Assembly: GCF_003751225.1 (NCBI RefSeq)
Contig: NZ_RJKE01000001.1
Location: 5,580,001-5,644,000, forward strand
DNA: 64,000 bases
Reading direction: 5' to 3'
Source of the DNA: Actinocorallia herbida
Lineage (GTDB): Bacteria > Actinomycetota > Actinomycetes > Streptosporangiales > Streptosporangiaceae
Under the pieces are notes generated by a model. The model did not search any database. It saw only the letters and a program-made list of their open reading frames with translations, and was not told the origin of the DNA. Made by a program: the position numbers and the translations under genes. Positions 24,776 through 34,582 of this stretch are shown in pieces. Positions within the stretch are counted from its first letter, which is position 1; every line of letters begins with the position of its first letter.

Positions 24776-25494
24776 AAGACACCTCCTCCCCCATGACAGA
24801 ACGGCCCGCGGATGACGCCGTCGTCCGGTGCACCGGTCTGGCCCGCACTTTCGGGTCGGGCCGCGCCGCGACCGTCGCGCTGCACCGGGTCTCCTGCACC
24901 GTGCCGCCCGGCGCCCGCATCGCACTGTCCGGCCCCTCCGGATCGGGGAAGTCGACGCTGCTGCACCTGCTCGCCGGGCTCGACGAGCCCACCGCGGGCG
25001 AGATCTCCTGGTCCGGGCTCGGCGGCCCCCCGCACGGCAGGCCCGGCACCGTCGGCCTGGTCTTCCAGGGGCCCAGCCTCCTGCCCGACCTGGACGTGCG
25101 CGAGAACGTGGCGCTGCCGCTGATCCTCGGCGGGACGCCCGAGCAGACCGCACTGCGCGCGGCGGGCGACGTGCTGCGGCGGCTACAGGCGGCCGACCTC
25201 GCCGCGAAGCTCCCCGAGGAGCTGTCCGGCGGCCAGGCCCAGCGCGCGGCGGTCGCCCGGGTCCTGGCCGGAAGGCCCGCCCTGATCCTCGCCGACGAGC
25301 CCACCGGCCAACTCGACCACCAGACCGGCGACCGCGTCATCACCGTCCTGCTGAACGCCGCCGACGAACTCGGCGCGGCCCTCGTCATCAGCACCCACGA
25401 CCCCGCCGTACTCGACCGCTTCACCGAACGCTGGACGATGCGGGACGGCACGCTCATCGCCGCACCCGGCCCCGGGAAGGGGGCACCGTCATGA
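24772..25494 (+). CDS. ABC transporter ATP-binding protein (MacB/LolD-like)
   Basis: A 240-residue ATPase with Walker A GPSGSGKST, Q-loop LVFQGPSLLPDLDV, signature ELSGGQAQRAAVARVL, Walker B LILADEPTGQLD and H-loop STHDP. Together with the ATPase encoded just upstream it probably drives the FtsX-like permease that follows, coupled by ATGA overlaps on both sides. Confidence 0.85.
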   Translation: MKDTSSPMTERPADDAVVRCTGLARTFGSGRAATVALHRVSCTVPPGARIALSGPSGSGKSTLLHLLAGLDEPTAGEISWSGLGGPPHGRPGTVGLVFQGPSLLPDLDVRENVALPLILGGTPEQTALRAAGDVLRRLQAADLAAKLPEELSGGQAQRAAVARVLAGRPALILADEPTGQLDHQTGDRVITVLLNAADELGAALVISTHDPAVLDRFTERWTMRDGTLIAAPGPGKGAPS

Positions 25495-28148
25495 TCTGGA
25501 TCTGGTTGCGCGGACTGCTGCGCCGCCGCCCTGCCCGCCTTGCCGCGACGACCGCGGGCATCGCCGTCGCGGTGGCACTGCTCGCCTCGCTCGGCGCGTT
25601 CCTCGCCGCGTCGAAGGCGACCATGACATCCCGGGCCGCCGCGAGCGTGGCGGTGGACTGGCAGGTCGCGGTCGCCCCCGGCGCCGACCCGGCCGCGGTA
25701 CTGGCCGCGGTGGATTCCGCACCGGGCACGCCCGCGGCGGTCCCCGTCGGATTCGCCACCACCAGCGGGCTGTCCAGCGGCGGCACGACCACCCAAACGA
25801 CGGGACCCGGCATCGTCCTCGGCGTCCCGGACACCTACCGGCAGCTCTTCCCGGCCGCCGTGCGCACCCTCGCCGGACCGGGGAACGGAGTGATGCTCGC
25901 CCAGCAGACCGCCGCGAACCTGCACGCCAGGCCCGGCGACACCGTCACCATCGGCCGTCAGGGACTGCCCGGCGTCCCGGTCCGGATCACCAGCGTCGTC
26001 GACCTGCCGCAGGCCGACTCGCTGTTCCAGAAGGTCGGCGCCCCGGTAGGCGCGCAGCCCGTCGCGCCCCCGGACAACGTCCTGCTGCTCCCGCAGTCGA
26101 CCTGGCACCAGGTGTTCGACCCGCTGGCCGCGGCCCGGCCCGACCTCGTCGCCGCCCAGATCCACGCCGCGCGGACGCACCGGCTGCCCGCCGACCCCGC
26201 CGCCGCGTACACCCGCAGCACCGCCGTCGCGCACAACCTCGAAGCCGCCACCTCCGGCGCCGCGACCGTCGGAGACAACCTCGGCGCCTCCCTCGACGCC
26301 GCGCGGAGCGACGCCGCCTACTCCCAGGTGCTCTTCCTGTTCCTCGGCCTGCCCGGCGCGGTCCTCGCGGGCCTGCTCACCGCCGCCCTCACCGCGACCG
26401 GCGCACCCCGCCGCCGCGCCGAGCAGGCGCTCCTGCGGGCGCGCGGCGCGTCGGCCAGGACGCTGCTCGCGCTGGCCGCCGTCGAGGCCGCCGTGGTCGG
26501 CGTCGCGGGCAGCCTCCTCGGCCTCGCCGGAGCCGCGCTGGTCGGCCGGTGGGCGTTCGGCGCGGCGGGGTTCGGCGCCACCCCGGCGGCCTCCCTCGCC
26601 TGGACGGCGGGGGCGGCCCTGGCCGGAATGGCCATCGCCGCGGTCACCGTGCTGCTGCCCGCCCGACGCGACCTGCGGGAGACCACCGTCGCCCAGGGCC
26701 GGACACCGGTCGGCCGCATCGCGGCCCCGCGCTGGACCCGGTACGGCCTCGACTTCATCCTCCTCGGCCTCGCCGCCGCGGTCTTCCTGCTGACCGGCCG
26801 CAACGGCTACCGGCTCGTGCTCGCGCCCGAAGGCGTCCCCGCCATCTCCGTCTCGTACTGGGCGTTCGCCGGACCCGCGCTGCTGTGGACGGGCGGCGCG
26901 CTGCTCGCGTGGCGGCTGGCGGACCTCCTGCTCGGCCGGGGCCGGCGGTTCGTCGCCACGGGGCTGAAGCCCGTCGCCGGAGGGCTCTCCGGCATCGTCG
27001 CCGCAGGGCTGTCCCGGCGGCGCGGCACCCTGTCGCGCGCGGTCGTGCTGCTGGCCGTCGCGGTCGCGTTCGCCGGCTCCACCGCGACCTTCAACGCCAC
27101 CTACCGGCAGCAGGCCGAGGTGGACGCACGGCTCACCAACGGCGCCGACGTCACCGTCACCCAGTCCCCCGGCACCGTCGCCGGACCGGGTGAAGCCGCC
27201 CGGATCGCCCGGATCGCCGGAGTGCCCACGGTCGAGCCCGTCCAGCACCGCTTCGCCTACGTCGGCGCCGACCTCCAGGACCTGTACGGGGTCAGGCCGG
27301 GCACCGTCGCCCGCGCCACCTCCCTCCAGGACGCCTACTTCACCGGAGGAACCGCCCGGCACCTCATGTCCGTGCTGGCCGCCAGGCCCGACTCCGTCCT
27401 GGTGTCCGCCGAGACCGTCCACGACTTCCAGCTCAAGCCCGGTGACCTGCTCAACCTGCGGCTCCAGGACGGCAGGACCAAGCAGCTCACCACCGTCCCC
27501 TTCCATTACGCAGGGGTCGTCAACGAGTTCCCGACCGCGCCCAAGGACAGCTTCTTCGTCGCCAACGCCACCTACGTCGCCCAGCGCACCGGCAGCGACG
27601 CCGTGGGCGCGTTCCTCATCGACACCGGCGGCAAGGACCCGGCCGCCGTCGCCCGCAGGGTCCAGGCCGGGCTCGGCCCCTCGGCGACCGTCACCGACCT
27701 CACCACCGCGCGCGCCACGACCGGGTCCAGCCTCACCGCCGTCGACCTGGCCGGGCTCACCCGGGTGGAACTGGCCTTCGCGCTGCTGCTCGCCGCGGCG
27801 TCCGGCGGGCTCGTCCTCGCGCTCGGGCTCACCGAGCGACGGCGGACCTTCGCCATCGCCACCGCGCTCGGCGCCGACACCCGGCAGCTGCGCGGATTCG
27901 TCTTCGCCGAGACCGCCGTGCTGACCGCCTGCGGACTCGCGGCCGGGACGGGCCTCGGATGGCTGCTGTCGCAGATGCTCGTCAAAGTCCTGACCGGCGT
28001 GTTCGACCCGCCACCGGCCGCACTGGCGGTGCCCTGGCCCTACCTGGCCGCCGTCGCGGCGGTGACCGTCGCCGCGCTCGCCGCGGTGTCGGCGGCGACC
28101 GTGCGACTGGCCCGCAGGCCCTCGGTCACGATCCTGCGGGAGCTGTGA
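25491..28148 (+). CDS. FtsX-like ABC permease, large two-repeat type
   Basis: An 885-residue membrane protein. A short cytoplasmic Arg-rich N-terminus and TM at about 17-40 are followed by a long extracytoplasmic domain. Membrane segments cluster around residues 285-420 and 430-500, then comes a second periplasmic-type domain and a C-terminal FtsX segment ending PSVTILREL. This duplicated MacB/FtsX layout is common in actinobacterial lipoprotein, lipid or peptide mechanotransmission systems. It ends the lipoprotein-ATPase-ATPase-permease operon. Substrate unknown. Confidence 0.8.
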   Translation: MIWIWLRGLLRRRPARLAATTAGIAVAVALLASLGAFLAASKATMTSRAAASVAVDWQVAVAPGADPAAVLAAVDSAPGTPAAVPVGFATTSGLSSGGTTTQTTGPGIVLGVPDTYRQLFPAAVRTLAGPGNGVMLAQQTAANLHARPGDTVTIGRQGLPGVPVRITSVVDLPQADSLFQKVGAPVGAQPVAPPDNVLLLPQSTWHQVFDPLAAARPDLVAAQIHAARTHRLPADPAAAYTRSTAVAHNLEAATSGAATVGDNLGASLDAARSDAAYSQVLFLFLGLPGAVLAGLLTAALTATGAPRRRAEQALLRARGASARTLLALAAVEAAVVGVAGSLLGLAGAALVGRWAFGAAGFGATPAASLAWTAGAALAGMAIAAVTVLLPARRDLRETTVAQGRTPVGRIAAPRWTRYGLDFILLGLAAAVFLLTGRNGYRLVLAPEGVPAISVSYWAFAGPALLWTGGALLAWRLADLLLGRGRRFVATGLKPVAGGLSGIVAAGLSRRRGTLSRAVVLLAVAVAFAGSTATFNATYRQQAEVDARLTNGADVTVTQSPGTVAGPGEAARIARIAGVPTVEPVQHRFAYVGADLQDLYGVRPGTVARATSLQDAYFTGGTARHLMSVLAARPDSVLVSAETVHDFQLKPGDLLNLRLQDGRTKQLTTVPFHYAGVVNEFPTAPKDSFFVANATYVAQRTGSDAVGAFLIDTGGKDPAAVARRVQAGLGPSATVTDLTTARATTGSSLTAVDLAGLTRVELAFALLLAAASGGLVLALGLTERRRTFAIATALGADTRQLRGFVFAETAVLTACGLAAGTGLGWLLSQMLVKVLTGVFDPPPAALAVPWPYLAAVAAVTVAALAAVSAATVRLARRPSVTILREL

Positions 28149-28149
28149 C

Positions 28150-28640
28150 GGGCCGGTCCCCCGGGCCCTCCAGCCGGTAGCCGTGACCGCGCAGGGTGAC
28201 GATCCCGGGGAGTACGGCGTCCCATCGCTCGGCGGCCGAGGACCGTGCAGCGGCGGGCCGCGGTGTCCACCACCAGGTCGCCGACGGAGATCCGCGCGGA
28301 CGCCGGAGGGTTCGGCGCACCTCAGCGCAGGTGCGCGGATCCGCGCGAGCAGGGCGGCGAACCCGAACTGCTCGGTCGGGTAATCGTCCGCCCCCGCCTC
28401 CAGACCGAGCACGACGTCCATCTCGTCCTGCCGCGCCGTCAGCATGACCAGCACACAACCCGGCTGAATCCCGCGCAGCCGACGACACACCTCGACACCG
28501 TCGACGTCCGGCAGACCAAGGTCCAACAGCACCAGATCGAAGAAATCGGCTCCGGCCGCACGCAGCGCGCCCCGACCCCAGGCCATTCCGACGCTGCGTC
28601 ACCGCGATCTCGGCCTGCCCGAAGGCGGAGACCGCTCCCC
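28150..28640 (-). pseudogene. Decayed OmpR-family response regulator
   Basis: Pieces of one regulator appear in shifted frames. A receiver segment FFDLVLLDLGLPDVDGVEVC continues to LEAGADDYPTEQFG, where the invariant Lys of the DDYxxKPF motif is replaced. A short DNA-binding tail LRGHGYRLEG stands near 28170 in another frame. Most of the winged-helix domain is missing and the N-terminus is not in frame. It points towards the ABC operon. It could be the lost partner of the orphan kinase at 20780, but this cannot be shown. Confidence 0.7.
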
Positions 28641-28753
28641 TGTCCCCGGCACGATCCCCGGACCGCAGGGACCTCACCATGCGCGGTTCGCTTGGGGACG
28701 CGCGTTCCTGCCGGACCCGTGACCCAGGTCCGGAGGTGGCGGGCAGCGCTGCC

Positions 28754-31700
28754 TCAAGGTCCGGCGGGGCGGTGCCAGAGGCGATAAACGCGGTCGGCGG
28801 TACAGGTGAGGAGGCGGTTCAGCGGGCCGAGGGCGGGGACCAGGTGGGTGACTTCGGCGTGGCCCGCCTTGAGGGGGCCGCCGACGGGGGCCCCGGTCTC
28901 CGCCGAGTGCAGCAGGACGGTTCCGTCGCGATGCCCGGTGGACAGGAGGCCGTCGGAGGTGAAGGCCAGGGCGGTGGGGGGCGGCAGGGGGACGCGCAGG
29001 CGCGGGTCGCCCGTGGCGGCGTCCCACAGGAGGACGCCGTCGGATCCGGCCGTGGCGAGCGTGCCGCCGTCGGGGGTGAAGGCCAGGAGCGGGAAGGCGG
29101 GGCCGGTGAAGGCCGGGTCCCATACGCGCGTGCCGGTGCGCACGTCCCACAGGCGCAGGAGGTTTCCCGACACGGTGGCCAGGGTCCGGCCGTCGGGAGA
29201 GAAGGCCAGCGCCGTCGCCCTGTCGCGGGTGCCGAGGACGTCGACGGGCTCGCCGGAGGCGGTGTCCCAGAGCCAGACGGCGCTCTCGGTTCCCACGGGG
29301 GCGTCGGCCACGGCCAGGAAGGTCCCGTCCGGCTGGGCCGCCATGGGGGGCCGCTCGCAGGGGGCGTGGCCCGCCAGCGGCGGCCCGGCCTGCGTGCCCG
29401 TCACCGGATTCCACAGGCCGACGGTGCCGTCGGCGCGGAACGCGGCGAGGACCGCGTCGCCGTCGAGGAACGCGAGGGCGGTGACGTCGCCCGCTTCGAT
29501 CCTTCCTGCGGGAGCGCCCGAGGCGGCCGACCACAGGAGCACGGCGTCCTCCCGCGCGGCCGTGGCGACCAGTCCCGCGCCCGCCGCCACCGCGGTCACC
29601 GGGCCTCGGTGCCCGGCGAGGGCGGAGCCGATGGGCTCTTCGGCCTTCCACACCTGGAAGTGGCCGTAGCGAGTGGCCGAGGACACGGTCACCAGGACGC
29701 GGCCGTCGGGGCGGAAGGCCGCGCGGCCGGTCTGCGCGCCGGTGCGTGCGCCGCGCGGGTGGCCGAGGAATCCCGTCGCGGTGTCCCACAGCACGAGGCC
29801 CGGCCTCGCGTAGTACCCGCCCAGGACGACGACGGCGCCGTCAGGGTGGAACCCCAGCGGAGCCAGTTCCGCATCGACCTCGCACCCGGCGGTCCGGCGG
29901 CCGGTGCGCACATCCCACAGCGCGGCGATCGCCGGGCCTCGCCCGGTCGGGGTGAGGGTCACCGTGGTGTCCCCGGCCGGGGACAGCAGCACGTTCGAGG
30001 CGTGCTTCAGATCCCGCAGGGGCGTGAGCACGGGCCGCGGCGACGAGGTCGGATCCGCCCACACCGCCGAGAAGAGGCCGTGCGGGGCCTGGCCGATCGC
30101 CAGCAGGGCGTCGTCCGCGTCCACGCCGAACGTCCGCAGCCGGCGGTCCTTGCGGTCCCTGCGGCTCAGGCCGAGCCACGGGCCCGCCGGAAGGCCGGTG
30201 CGCGGGTCCCACATCCGCAGCCGTTCGCCGGTGTGCCGCGCCGCGATCAGCCCGTCCCGGCGCAGGACGAAGCGCCCGAAGTCCTTGCCGACCTCCCACG
30301 GCTCGGTGACGGGCGTCGTCTTGTCCGTCCGCCACAGGCGCAGGGCGAGAGGCGAGGTCAAGATCCGATGCCCGCTCCTGCTCAGCCGCCGGTCCCAGAC
30401 CCAGCTCTCGGCCAGCACCGCCGCCAGTGGCTCGTCCGGATGGACGGAGAACCGGCGGACGGCCCGGTCCCGCTCGATCGTGCGCCGCTTCGACCGGCGT
30501 CCCGTCTCGACGTCCCAGGCCTGCAGTCCATAGGACGTCGCGGCGAACAGCGTGGAGCCGTCGGGCGCGAACGCGAGGGACGAGGGCTCTTCGCCGAGGG
30601 CGATGGGCATCTGCGCGCCGCAGTCGCCGTACCAGGAGCCGACGGCCGAAGCGTGCAGGAACCGTTCCTCCCGAAGCGTTTCGCGGCCGACGGGACCGCC
30701 GACGTGCGGCAGGGCCGGCGGACCCGTCCCGGGATGCGCGTCCAGCGGGTGCAGGAGAGGCGGCGGGGCCTCCTCCGCGGCCGCCTCCTCCCACGCCGCG
30801 CGCACGTCCGCCGGGTCCGCGCCGAGCAGTGGGGCGAGCGTCGCCACCGAGGTCCAGGGCGGGAGCGTCCGGCAGTGCAGCGTCGCGTGGACGCGGGACG
30901 CGGTGGTTCCCGCCTCCGCCGCGAGCCGCCGCAGGCCGGGCTTGCCCGCGCTCCGGTGGGCCCGCTGGAGGGCGGCGCGCAGGGAGTCGAGTGCCTCCTC
31001 TGGGCGCGGCGCCGGGACGTCGGCGCCGGCGGCCGGGCCGTGCTCCGGCGGGCTCGGCGCATGCCCGCGCGCGGGCAGGTTTCGGTCGGCGAGGAGCCGC
31101 CGCGAGTCGAGCGGGGAGGGCAGACGTTCAAGGCGGTTGCCCTTGACGTCCAGGCCGATCGGCCGGACGGCGCGAGCCGGCCAGGCGGGGAGTGCCGTGA
31201 GCCGGTTGTCGTAGAGCGACAGGCGGGTCAGCGCCCCGGGGCCGTCGACGTCTTCGGGCAGCGCCGTGAGGAGGTTGCGGTCGAGGAACAGCGTGGCCAG
31301 GCGCGGCATCCGGAAGAGCCACTCCGGCACTTCCGTCAGCGTGTTCCCGGCGAGGTCCAGGTGGGTGAGGCCGGTGAGGGACGCCAGGAACGAAGACACC
31401 GCGGAAAGGCCGAGATGAGCGGCCCCCAGCGTGGTGAGCGCACGCAGTTCGGCGATCACGTCCGGCAGCTCACCGAAGGGGTTCGCGCTCACTTCGAGCC
31501 GGTCGAGCGCGGTGAGGGACCGCGGGGACCACGGCAAGCCGGTGAGCGCGTTGCGTGCCACGTCGAGGGAGGTCAAGGCGGTGAGCTCCCCGATCGAGCC
31601 CGGAAGCGCCGTCAGCCCGTTCCCGTGCAGGTCGAGCCTGGTGAGCCCGGTCAGCGCGCCGAGCGCCTGCGGCGGACGGGTGATCTCGTTGCCCGCTCAG

Positions 31701-31916
31701 ATCGAGTTCGCGCAGCGTCCTGATCCCGGCGAGGTCGGGTGGCACCGTCTGGATCCGGTTCCCGCTGAGGTTCAGGCGCCTCAGCCGCCTGCATTCGTTC
31801 CCGATGCCGAAGGGCACCTCAGCGAGGCCCAAGCCCGACAGATCAAGCTCGAAGAACCCGTTCTCCGCGCAGAGATGCACCCTCCGCAGGGCCGTCTCCA
31901 TGTGTCCCGCCGCCAT
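28754..31916 (-). CDS. LRR-HTH-WD40 repeat protein, single-base frameshift
   Basis: If one frameshift is corrected this is a protein of about 1050 residues. The N-terminus is a run of leucine-rich repeats (RLRRLNLSGNRIQTVPPDLA and similar) over about 280 residues. A helix-turn-helix-like region follows (GLRRLAAEAGTTASRVHATL), then a WD40 beta-propeller with many LAFSPDGRTLATVSG/LWD units to the C-terminus. The shift is in a CCC run at 31692-31694 (plus strand): removing one base continues LDLSGNEIT into the long downstream frame (first internal Met at 31576). It is probably a cytosolic signalling or scaffold protein. Because only one base is involved, sequence error is possible and the gene may be intact. 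Confidence 0.75.
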
Positions 31917-32341
31917 GCTCCGCCTCCCGTCCCGATGCGTGCCGAACGCACGCGAGCCCGCGAAGTCCGCGGCGGGAGCTCGGAGACGCCGCCTACGACG
32001 GTCGTGCCCGACGGGAAACGGACGGCGCGGCGGACGAGCGGGCGAGACGCTCCCGGCGCGCGGGCATGATCACTGTAGGGCGGTGTCGCGCCTTCGCGAC
32101 ACCGGTTTCGGAACCGGCCCTCCTTCAGGGGCGCGGACGATGCCGTCGGTCATGGCGGTGAAGGTCTTCACCATTGCGTCGCGCTTGTCCTGGGTGCGCG
32201 TGCCCGCCGAGCGCCTGGTCCCGGAGCCTTTTGTTCTTCGATGCGTCAGCGGCCGTCGCGACGTGCTGCGGCGGCCACTGAACTGCGGCGGCCTGGGCCG
32301 GGGCCGCCGATGTGGGCGGGGCTCAACGACACGGTCTGGAA
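31917..32341. other. Gap holding a terminator, otherwise empty
   Basis: About 425 bases between the LRR/WD40 gene and the secreted lectin-like gene. Apart from the hairpin at 32081-32104 no gene, repeat or operator was recognised. Confidence 0.5.
32081..32104 (-). terminator. Hairpin terminator after the lectin-like gene
   Basis: CGGTGTCGCG and CGCGACACCG form a perfect 10-base stem with a CCTT loop, about 240 bases downstream of the minus-strand gene ending at 32342. Confidence 0.5.
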
Positions 32342-32878
32342 TCAGATCTCGCGCAAGGCCCATTGCTGCCAGCGGGAGCCGTCGCACACTTCGATGACGG
32401 CGGCGGTGCCGTACCAGGATTGGGCGAGGCACTTGGGCGGGGTGGTGAAGGCGCCGCTGCTGGGCCTGAGTTCTCTGGTCCCGCTCGCATTCGGCGGCGT
32501 GGTGAACCAGTACTGCCCGTAGTCGGTGACCGTGGAGCAGGGCAGGACGTCTACTTGTGCGCCGGGCGTGATCGACCTGGCCACCAGGCAGAACTCGTGA
32601 TGGTAGTCGGCGTTGTAGAAGAGCCATCCGGGGGCGCCGCCGAGCAGATAGCCGTCCCAGGTCTGCGCGTTCCTCTGGTCGCAGAAGGTGACCTGGGCGT
32701 TCACTGTGGTGGCGTCCAGGCAGTCCCAGGTCATGGCGTTCTGCATGATGAACTCGGACGGCTCTCGTGCGGTCGCGGGCTGCGCGGCGGCCATCACAGC
32801 GGCGCCCAGCAGCGCGCCGCAGGCCGCGTGTGCGGCGATCCGCCGCGTCCGCGCGCCAGGTCCGGAACTTCTCCTCAT
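32342..32878 (-). CDS. Secreted ricin-type (QxW) lectin-like protein
   Basis: A 178-residue exported protein. RRSSGPGARTRRIAAHAACG starts a signal peptide with a twin-arginine-like basic region, an alanine-rich core and ATA near residue 39. The mature part has three QxW motifs (QTW, QYW, QQW) spaced like those of a ricin B beta-trefoil, and paired cysteines (DCLDATTVNAQVTFC, EFCLVARS, VLPC, KCLAQ, EVC). This suggests an extracellular sugar-binding or structural role. The start at 32878 has GGAGGAG upstream. It is divergent from a second QxW protein at 33263. Confidence 0.7.
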   Translation of the reverse strand: MRRSSGPGARTRRIAAHAACGALLGAAVMAAAQPATAREPSEFIMQNAMTWDCLDATTVNAQVTFCDQRNAQTWDGYLLGGAPGWLFYNADYHHEFCLVARSITPGAQVDVLPCSTVTDYGQYWFTTPPNASGTRELRPSSGAFTTPPKCLAQSWYGTAAVIEVCDGSRWQQWALREI

Positions 32879-33262
32879 CGCTCCTCCATCTTGTCGGCCC
32901 GGGAGTGCTCCCGGCGAGGCATCGGCCGGGACCCGTCCAGGACAGGCTGCCGGGACCGGTGTCCCACCCGGAAGGGACATCGGCCCCGGCGAGCGCGAGG
33001 ACCACCGGAGGTGAAGACGACCGGCCGGATCCGCCGATACCCGCTCCGCCGACAGTGAAGCCGCCTTCAAGGCCGCCGGATCCTCGGAACACCCGGAGCC
33101 TGGTCCTGCTCCCTGCGGGTTCCGGGGTCCCGGCGGCGAAGGACGGGAACGGGACATGTGTCCCGGGCCAGTGAGCAGTGGCGTGCCTAGTGTCGTTTCG
33201 GTCCGGAGCGGTCACGCGGTCCCGGGTGGTCGGTCCCCCGTCCGGAGATGTGAGAGGTGTCG

Positions 33263-33841
33263 ATGTCAACCATCCGTGGTCTGCTCGGGCGCAGGATGCT
33301 GAAAAGAGTGCTGTGCGCGGGGCTGCCGGTGCTGTCGGCGCTCGTGGCCGCTCCGCCGGGCGCTGCCGCCTCGGCCTCCGATCCGAACGTTCTGTTCATC
33401 CACAAAGGCCGCTACCAGTTCCGGGACATGGTCGGCAGGTGCCTCGCCTCCAGCCCCTTCCTCGGGTACGCCTTCGTCACCACGTGCAACGGGAATGCCC
33501 TGCAGACATGGACGGTCAGATGCCCCGGATCCCAGGGTCCGGGTGGCTGCACGTGGGGCTTCGATATCCGCCGGGATGCCTCTGATCCGGACGAGCCCGA
33601 CGCCTGCCTGGGCGCGGCCGACATCAGCAGAACCTACGCCGACATCACCCATTGCTCGGACCGAGAGACGACGTGGGTGGCGGAGTGGTCTCCCTCATTC
33701 AACCGCTACCTGCTCGTCAACAAACCCCCGAACGGCGTCGGGTTGTACATGGGCGTGGCGACCCTGTCCGGGACCACGATTCCCACCTTCTTCTCCGAGC
33801 GGGGCGAGGGCCAGACCTGGACGGTCTTCGCAGTCGCCTGA
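33263..33841 (+). CDS. Secreted QxW-motif protein, lectin-like
   Basis: A 192-residue exported protein. The signal peptide covers about residues 1-38 (LLGRRMLKRVLCAGLPVLSA, ending AAASA). The mature domain has QTW motifs (ALQTWTVRC and GQTWTVF) and several cysteines (RCLASS, TTCNGN, GGCTWGF, ACLGA, THCSD). It is like its divergent neighbour and probably a beta-trefoil. The ATG at 33263 is chosen over a GTG two codons earlier because GAGAGG is then well placed. The function is likely extracellular binding; the ligand is unknown. Confidence 0.7.
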   Translation: MSTIRGLLGRRMLKRVLCAGLPVLSALVAAPPGAAASASDPNVLFIHKGRYQFRDMVGRCLASSPFLGYAFVTTCNGNALQTWTVRCPGSQGPGGCTWGFDIRRDASDPDEPDACLGAADISRTYADITHCSDRETTWVAEWSPSFNRYLLVNKPPNGVGLYMGVATLSGTTIPTFFSERGEGQTWTVFAVA

Positions 33842-33894
33842 CCGATGGCATCGGCGTCCAGGACACCGGCCCCTGGAGGCCGTCGCCCAGATCG

Positions 33895-33992
33895 ACGCCG
33901 ACGGCGACGGACAGCTCTCCGTCGAGGAACCGGTCCAGGCCGTCCGCGCCTACCACCCAAGCGACATCAACGTCCCCCTCCGAGGACGCTGA
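33895..33992 (+). pseudogene. EF-hand remnant
   Basis: The frame encodes DADGDGQLSVEE, a textbook 12-residue EF-hand calcium loop, followed by a short tail and stop. No start codon, ribosome site or second EF-hand precedes it in frame, so it looks like the end of a lost calcium-binding protein. It could also be chance. Confidence 0.3.
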
Positions 33993-34117
33993 GCCCGCAC
34001 CACCCACCGGCCGGAGCCCGCCCGGACGGACCCCGCAGCTCGATCATCCGCCCCACTGGCTCACGAGGTCGATCCCGTCCTGGGCGGCGATCAGGCAGGC
34101 GTCGGCCGCCGACAGGG

Positions 34118-34149
34118 TTGCATCCTGCACCTGGGTACAGGCTTACCTT
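34118..34149 (+). promoter_or_regulatory. MerR-type promoter with dyad in a long spacer
   Basis: TTGCAT (34118-34123) as -35 and TTACCT or TACCTT (34143-34149) as -10 are 19 or 20 bases apart. The space is filled by the 18-base dyad CCTGCACCTGGGTACAGG (34124-34141). An over-long spacer with a central dyad is the hallmark of MerR-family activated promoters. It lies 47 bases before the first gene of an operon that encodes a MerR protein. Confidence 0.75.
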
Positions 34150-34195
34150 CGCAATAGAGGCCGCGCAGGGCGGCCCCGACGGACAGGGGTCGGTC

Positions 34196-34582
34196 ATGTG
34201 CGGACCTGGATGCGGGTGCGGCCCGGCCGATCGGGCGGACGGGCCGGCGGAAGTGCCGATCGCGTGCACGCTGTCGACCGGGGATATGAGGGCGCGGCTC
34301 GGTGAGTTCGCCGAGCTGTTCGCCGAGGCGCTGACAGGCCGGCGCCGGGAGCCGCTGCTGCTTCACCTGGAGCTGCGCAGCGAGGTGGCCGACCGGGCGA
34401 GAGCACTGGTGGCGGCCGAGGCCGAGTGCTGCGGCTTCCTCGGTTTCGACGTTTCGGGCGGCGCGCGGGGCCTGGTGGTGACGGTGCGGGCCCCGGCCGG
34501 GGCGGGCGCGGCCTTGGACGGGCTGCAGGAGCTCGCCGAGGGCGGGGCGGCGGCGCGGGTCGCGGCGGGGTGGCCGCGGTGA
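34196..34582 (+). CDS. Cys-rich small protein of a MerR-regulated operon
   Basis: A 128-residue protein of unknown family. It opens with MCGPGCGCG and has further cysteines at IACTL and AEAECCGFLGF, a pattern suggesting binding of a thiophilic metal or metalloid. The rest is helical and Ala/Leu-rich without membrane segments. It follows a MerR-type promoter, and its TGA stop overlaps the GTG start of the MerR gene (GTGA). A role in handling the metal sensed by that MerR is inferred. Confidence 0.6.
   Translation: MCGPGCGCGPADRADGPAEVPIACTLSTGDMRARLGEFAELFAEALTGRRREPLLLHLELRSEVADRARALVAAEAECCGFLGFDVSGGARGLVVTVRAPAGAGAALDGLQELAEGGAAARVAAGWPR

Noticed and set aside
24765-28586. Very long (1273 codons) minus-strand frame across the ABC operon
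   Set aside because: Only its first about 70 codons (receiver relic) are meaningful. The rest is antisense to the permease gene with low-complexity composition.
28679-31723. 1014-codon plus-strand frame opposite the LRR/WD40 gene
   Set aside because: Arg/Gly/Glu-rich shadow. The other strand encodes recognisable LRR and WD40 repeats.
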